Shown: in pieces, positions 59,430-64,000 of the stretch
How positions within the stretch are numbered: position 1 is the first letter of the stretch
How the letters are laid out: each line of letters begins with the position of its first letter
Position numbers and translations under genes: made by a program
DNA from: Terebella lapidaria
Lineage: Eukaryota > Annelida > Polychaeta > Terebellida > Terebellidae
DNA: 64,000 nt
Direction: 5' to 3'
NCBI GenBank assembly: GCA_949152475.1
Contig: OX424557.1
Location: 290,001 to 354,000 of the forward strand
The notes under the pieces: generated by a model
What the model saw: the letters and a program-made list of their open reading frames with translations, nothing else
The model's database searches: none
Told to the model about the DNA's origin: nothing

Positions 59430-61646
59430 TCAGTTTCCCTGCCGTGAGGGACGGCCCTGTTGTCCCGCGGGACCAGGCCGGGAGTAGTTACTCCGGCGCG
59501 GACTGGGGAGGACCCCCTGGTATCCGCGTGCCCGCAAGCGTTCCAACAACTCCGAAAACTTCAGCCAAAAGTGTCCATGTTTTCCGCAGAAATAACAGGG
59601 GCGGTTCTGAGCTGGTCCGGATGTGAACGCACAGCATTCAGCGGGCCCCGGAGTGTCGATCCCAGCGCAGTACGCAATCATCTGCGCAGCGCTGAAATCA
59701 TACTCGTCATAGTCGTACTCATCCGGAGATGAGGACGGCGCGGCAACCGGTGCCGCCTGTGCGGGCGCCCCTGTAGAGGGTGCCGGCGCACTAACCCACT
59801 GCTGGGTAGGTTCCCTGGCGGGTTCCCGGACGACCGGGTCCTGCCACGGGGTTACCTGCGATGCCTTGACCGGAGGAGGAGTCGCCGCCTGCGCGGGTAC
59901 AGCCGAGGCCGGAGCCGGGGCTGGAGGCAACTGTCTAGGGCGGACAGCCATCTCAAGCGCAAGCGCGGAGTCTATTGCCTCCTCCATCGATCGCTTTTCA
60001 TGGGTGGCCAGCCCGTATGCTAGGTGGTAAGGCTGGCCATCGATGAACTGATCGATCAGCATCGTCTCAAACCGTCTGGAGTCCATGTCCGGAAAAGCTC
60101 TCCGGCCGAGTATGCGTAAGCTGTACGCATAGTCTGTCACGGACTCAGTCGGCTGGCGGATACGCGCCTTGAACTCTCGTTCAGACTGCCGCCGATTGGT
60201 CGTCGGCGGGAACAGCAGGCGAAGTTGACGAGCAACCTCGCCGAACGTCACTGTTCCCACCGGCAGACACGGCATCACGCGGAGAGCTTTCCCTTCCAGG
60301 CTCCCCGCGAGGACGTGTCCAGCTTCATGCTGGGACCATCCTTCGTACACGGCGGTACGCCATACCTGGAGCAAGTAGTCCTCCAAGTCGGCGTTATCCC
60401 CGTTGAACCGTTTCCGCCACGAAGAGTGGTCGGGCCCGTCATCGCGTTTGCTACGCGCCCGACGTGCGGTCCCGGCTCCGGGGTCGTCCATGTACAGCGG
60501 CAAGTTCCGTGCGCTTCCTGCGCCTGCGGCGGAGTCTGCCGGAGCAAACATCGACGCCGCGGACGGAGGAGCAGGGAAGCTCACGTTTGCCGCCGGGGTC
60601 ATTCCCGCTAAAAACCCACTCTGGCTAGGTGCGGGCGGGGCTCCCATCGAACCTACTGGGTAGGCTCCAGAAGGGGCGGCAAAGCTTGGGGCCGTAGCCG
60701 CCTGTTGCCACTGCCCGTCCGACACACTGTACGTGCCAGGGTAAGTCGGCCATGCGGCTTGCGCTCCAACCGTCGGAACGGTCGACGCAGTCGCCAACGT
60801 GGTGCCTCCGAGCCGCGGGGCAGGCGCGGGTCCCATTGCGGGGGCCACTGGCGCCTGCGGACTCGGCAGGACTTGGGGAGGGGCTACTGGCCCAGACATC
60901 CCCGGACTTGAGATGGCCGACGGGTCAACGCTCGAAGGCGGCTGATTCCGCTTGAACAGTACAAGCGCCTCGGATATCAGCCACCTCTCCCTCTCCGTCA
61001 AAGGCCCCGAGTTGCCTTGTGACAGCGGAGAGGGGGAACAGTTCCGCCGGTCTGATCGTCCCTGATGGGGCGACCGGGCGCGGTCATAGCGCCCTCTGGG
61101 GGCCAGCTCACCAAGCGCATCGGCGAGCTGGTCTACCACATCACCCGGTGCGGACCGACCAGAGCCCATGCCGGAGGCTCGCGAAGGAGCCCACCCGGCC
61201 AGGAGTGGCATCTGGTACTGCTGGTCCGCCTGTCCAGAAGTGCCCGCAGTAGTTGGCGCTCGATTCCGGACGTCCGGAGACGTCCCACGGAAGAGTGCCG
61301 CTTGCCACGGACTCATTCTGGGCCTGGGCGGGCGCGGCGTAGAGCCGTTGCCGGCTCCGCCTACCGCGCCTAACACATCAAGGCCCGGCCTTGATGACAA
61401 CTCCTGTTGCGGCCCCGCGGGGCTAGACTCTACGTCCGGAGACGGAGTCAGGGACGCCGGAGTCGACTCCGCAGACTGGGTTCTGTCCGCGGAGGGCTCC
61501 GCACATTCCCTCCGGCCGCCGGAGTCACCCGAAGATGTCTCACGGCGGCTGTCGCGCGACCGGGTGTGATCCGCGACATTACCTCCCGTTTCCCCCCCCT
61601 TGGGTTCATTAGCCTTATCTCTGGCTTTGTCTCTTTCCTTTGTCAT
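59430..61646 (-). CDS. gag: Gag of element C
   Basis: Open for 738 codons from MTKERDKARDK at 61,646, about 110 bp inside the 5' LTR. The N-terminal third is charged and Ser/Pro-rich, followed by an Ala/Pro-rich middle, a gag-like core at about residues 411-570 (LEDYLLQVWR through HLAYGL), another Pro-rich linker, an acidic patch, and a Cys/His knuckle near residue 684 that starts CYFCGK. It is long for a Ty3/gypsy Gag because of the low-complexity linkers. Its stop at 59,430 lies next to the first Met of pol, and the two frames differ, consistent with frameshift expression of Gag-Pol. Confidence 0.9.
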   Translation of the reverse strand: MTKERDKARDKANEPKGGETGGNVADHTRSRDSRRETSSGDSGGRRECAEPSADRTQSAESTPASLTPSPDVESSPAGPQQELSSRPGLDVLGAVGGAGNGSTPRPPRPRMSPWQAALFRGTSPDVRNRAPTTAGTSGQADQQYQMPLLAGWAPSRASGMGSGRSAPGDVVDQLADALGELAPRGRYDRARSPHQGRSDRRNCSPSPLSQGNSGPLTERERWLISEALVLFKRNQPPSSVDPSAISSPGMSGPVAPPQVLPSPQAPVAPAMGPAPAPRLGGTTLATASTVPTVGAQAAWPTYPGTYSVSDGQWQQAATAPSFAAPSGAYPVGSMGAPPAPSQSGFLAGMTPAANVSFPAPPSAASMFAPADSAAGAGSARNLPLYMDDPGAGTARRARSKRDDGPDHSSWRKRFNGDNADLEDYLLQVWRTAVYEGWSQHEAGHVLAGSLEGKALRVMPCLPVGTVTFGEVARQLRLLFPPTTNRRQSEREFKARIRQPTESVTDYAYSLRILGRRAFPDMDSRRFETMLIDQFIDGQPYHLAYGLATHEKRSMEEAIDSALALEMAVRPRQLPPAPAPASAVPAQAATPPPVKASQVTPWQDPVVREPAREPTQQWVSAPAPSTGAPAQAAPVAAPSSSPDEYDYDEYDFSAAQMIAYCAGIDTPGPAECCAFTSGPAQNRPCYFCGKHGHFWLKFSELLERLRARGYQGVLPSPRRSNYSRPGPAGQQGRPSRQGN

Positions 61647-61739
61647 CCTTTGAGATGTCCTTGAGGAGCGGGCGATCCCCAGGGACTAAGGAGGCTACAA
61701 CGCTGTGACGGTAGGCTGCGATGGAACACTGTCGGACTG

Positions 61740-61757
61740 ATCCTGGTCACGGCACCA
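61740..61757 (-). promoter_or_regulatory. Primer-binding site of element C, tRNA-His-like
   Basis: One base inside the 5' LTR the minus strand reads TGGTGCCGTGACCAGGAT. From memory of animal tRNA-His 3' ends (TCACGGCACCA), the match is exact over the terminal 11 bases and about 16 of 18 overall, so tRNA-His is the likely primer. Confidence 0.7.
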
Positions 61758-61758
61758 A

Positions 61759-62495
61759 TGTAAAGTTATTGACTACCGTCCGCTCTTCGGGATCCTCGAG
61801 GATAGTCCTCTCTCATCCGAGTCCTTGCGGACGCGCATCCACTATTCCGGATCCTCGCGGCAGGGCCGCTCACCGGAGGTCGCGGCGGACACGGTAACTA
61901 CTTCATCATTAACGGTAACCAGGTAACAGCCCACCCGACACTCCCAGGCCTACGGACACCGTTCAGAAACTAGTTCATCCCTACGGTGTTAACTGGCGGG
62001 GCCTGGCGAGCCGCGGTCTGCCTCGGGGACGGAACCCCGTACAGTCCGACATGCTGGCCAGAGCCTCTGTCACATGTCCCGGGAAGGGAGAGAGCTGGCG
62101 ATCCACAGGGCCGAAGGCCCCCGAGTCAGCAACTCGTCTCTCCCAGCCCGGGCCTCCCCACGGAAATCGTCCCCAGGGCTCTAGGAGCCCACTACTCGCA
62201 AACAGGGAACACAAAGCTCATGGCCGAGCCTCGTGTGCGTCCTGTCTCTCGATCTTGGACAATCTCCTCGAACGAGTCGCTTCCAGTGTATATATAATAC
62301 ACCAGAAACTGTAGGGCGCACGCGAGGTTAAATCGATCCATTGTTATAGTTTACTGGAACGTAAATTACAATACGTCGCCGTGGCAACGCACGCTCGAAC
62401 GGAGCATGTCAAAACAAGGCCAAGTACGAAAAGGCCACATAAATGGCATTTATGTTTACAAACACCTGCCGCGTGCTTAGGGCAAAATCGCCACA
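61759..62495 (-). repeat. 5' LTR of element C
   Basis: 737 bp, two differences from the 3' LTR. It holds the likely promoter (TATA-like stretch near 62,289-62,299). Its outer end is followed at once by AT-rich unique DNA, which fixes the LTR start at TGTGGCG. Confidence 0.93.
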
Positions 62496-62585
62496 TATAT
62501 ATACATACAAACTAAAAAAATATACTCGATGTGGACTTTTAAGCGTGATTTGAGCATTTGTTTACATTCGGGTTTGATGGATACT

Positions 62586-63115
62586 GAGTTCCTGAAGGGA
62601 CATTACGACTTACTACTTACCACTTACTACTTGCATCTACTCACCACTATAGGCTATCACATACGACCACTTAGGACTACTTCTTACCACTTACCTATTA
62701 AGAACTTACTACTTACCACTTACTACTTTAGAAGGCAAACTTTAGTTACCATTTAATACTTACTATTTACCATTTTCTACAGACCACTTACTACTTACCA
62801 CTTACTTCTTACCAATTACTACTTACGCCTTACTACTTACCACTTACTACTTACCACTTACTAGTTACCACTTACTACCTACTATTTAGGCCTACTAATA
62901 CTTTCCACTTACTATTTACCATCTATATTGACCACTTCTTATCTGATTATTTAGGCCTACCACTGACCACTGGCCGGTGGACCAGTTGTGGAACAAACGA
63001 CACTCGACCAATATATTAAGTTTTTATCATAGGTCTAATAGTATATTGATGAAGTAAGGTATACCGGTAAATAGTAAGTGATAAGTAGTAAGTCGTAATG
63101 TCCCTTCTGGAACTC
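62586..63115. repeat. Foldback structure with 44-bp inverted arms around ACT-rich sequence
   Basis: Arm 62,586-62,629 (containing GAAGGGACATTACGACTTAC) has its reverse complement at 63,072-63,115 with two mismatches. Between them lies degenerate ACTTACTACTT/ACCACTTACTAC repeat sequence (to about 62,950), then unique AT-rich DNA. It may be a small TIR or foldback element; no clear target duplication was found. Confidence 0.7.
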
Positions 63116-63353
63116 CATAGGATAAACTTCGTTTGTTTATTTACAAAACCGGTACAAAATGGGCACCAAAACGGATGAAAAGACAACTCGGACGGACTGT
63201 AATCATCAAAATCATTGAGCAAACCTTTTGTTATATTGCATTAGATGTGTTTACAGAAAAAATGGTTTTGAAAACAATATTGCATACATTCGATTTCAAG
63301 ATGAGATGGAAATTTAATGAATGGCAGTAGTGTGGGTATTGGCTATTAGTATT

Positions 63354-63418
63354 CGGCGGCCGCGGGCACGGGCGCGGCCGCGGGTATGGCAGGGATGGCG
63401 GGCACGGGCACGGTAAAA
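63354..63418. repeat. GC-rich short tandem repeat
   Basis: Imperfect GGGCACGGGCACGG and GCGGCCGCGGGC-type repeats form a sharp GC island in AT-rich surroundings. Confidence 0.7.
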
Positions 63419-63447
63419 CGCGGCAGCGAGCGGCCGTGTTCTTTTCC

Positions 63448-63480
63448 CCAATCATAGTCAATGCGAATCACGTATAAATA
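63448..63480 (+). promoter_or_regulatory. Promoter-like cluster: CCAAT, octamer-like, TATA (weak)
   Basis: CCAAT at 63,448-63,452, ATGCGAAT (one base from the octamer ATGCAAAT) at 63,461-63,468 and TATAAATA at 63,473-63,480 follow the GC-rich island. No long open frame follows; a T run at about 63,582-63,588 ends a GC-richer stretch of about 85 bases. Confidence 0.3.
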
Positions 63481-64000
63481 TATGGCTCGTTACCCGGCTC
63501 GCACGAGAAGTTGCTATTTTTAGCATCGGGATGCAGGCTGAGTGGCTGCGGTAGCAAAACAAAGCCGACTGGCTCCCACAGTTTTTTTACTAGATTCATT
63601 TTCAAGGAATCTCCAAGATGATACCATGGATACATTTTTTTTTTTTATAAATGTATATTATTGTTGTACTTATAGTATATCATTAGATATAGGTTACAAT
63701 TCACGGCATGAAAACTACTGAAATTTGATGATTTAAGATCTACTAAATTTTGTTAAGATCATTCACCGCATTTTATTTCTAAATGTTTCGCACAACTAGG
63801 ACCGTAAATATACTAGTGAATGACTTCAAAGTTTACCCTAATCAGTAGACGTCGAAGTTTTCCCTATTTGAATTTGCGAAACACACACATTCTGTTTTCT
63901 AATCTATTTCCACTTCTGTCATTTTTATTGGTCATTAAATCAGATCCGACAGCGAAACATTCACAGATCGGCATCGAAGCCAATTTTCAGCAACATTGCA
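63481..64000. other. AT-rich flank, no gene seen
   Basis: Apart from the GC-richer stretch directly after the TATA-like motif, this is AT-rich unique sequence with a T run near 63,638; no coding segment or known repeat was recognised. Confidence 0.5.

Larger units (their letters stand above)
51779..62495 (-). mobile_element. Element C: apparently whole, young Ty3/gypsy LTR retrotransposon (10,717 bp)
   Basis: It is bounded by two 737-bp LTRs (51,779-52,515 and 61,759-62,495) that differ at only two positions (about 0.3%), so insertion is very recent. The flanks TATA (51,775-51,778 and 62,496-62,499) fit a 4-bp target duplication, though the AT-rich context makes this weak. From the 5' end on the minus strand: LTR, tRNA-primed PBS, open gag, open pol in another frame, a 2.6-kb non-coding 3' region, polypurine tract, LTR. 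It looks whole at the level seen here. Relative to element A it lacks the accessory block and carries an unrelated segment of about 0.86 kb there. Confidence 0.93.

Overview
This is eukaryotic, almost certainly animal, repeat-dominated DNA. It holds three Ty3/gypsy-type LTR elements with PR-RT-RNaseH-integrase order, a LINE 3' fragment, a non-autonomous TIR transposon with a TAA target duplication, minisatellites, a very large satellite array, and one short candidate host promoter with a first coding exon and a GTAAGT splice donor. The repeat mix and many long poly-G tracts would fit a marine invertebrate, but nothing here fixes the species. Very little host coding sequence is visible.

Layout. 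1-11,498: element A (+), a broken Ty3/gypsy copy whose 5' LTR lies left of the window; it carries gag, pol, a structured non-coding stretch, a 3.4-kb accessory region in the position where env sits in other lineages, a polypurine tract and a 3' LTR. 11,532-18,213: the 3' part of element B (-), a related subfamily lying tail-to-tail with A. A 3.84-kb block spanning the A/B junction is tandemly duplicated (9,405-13,245 and 13,246-16,821). 18,214-44,451: a 26-kb satellite of 54-bp units (about 480 copies) that cuts B off; it contains a LINE 3' fragment and a 6.46-kb higher-order duplication. 44,452-45,156: candidate promoter (CCAAT, TATA, CRE) and a three-codon first exon. 46,321-49,740: a 46-bp minisatellite and its 34-bp derivative, interrupted by a 1,348-bp TIR transposon and by a second, unassigned insertion. 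51,779-62,495: element C (-), an apparently whole Ty3/gypsy element with near-identical LTRs. 62,496-64,000: flank with a foldback structure and a weak promoter-like cluster.

The most unusual content is the accessory block of the A/B lineage. It shows an acidic Ser-rich start, a Lys/Arg/Pro-rich stretch, two C2H2-type Cys/His clusters, a coiled-coil and a Pro-rich tail. It is shared by two diverged subfamilies, yet the young copy C has an unrelated segment of about 0.86 kb in its place. A and C also share hairpins downstream of pol, one with a compensatory base-pair change, and a second copy of the polypurine-tract motif far inside the element. The second unusual feature is the satellite: its 54-bp unit is 18 codons long, two sense frames stay open for hundreds of codons, and most units carry a CCAATCAG box.
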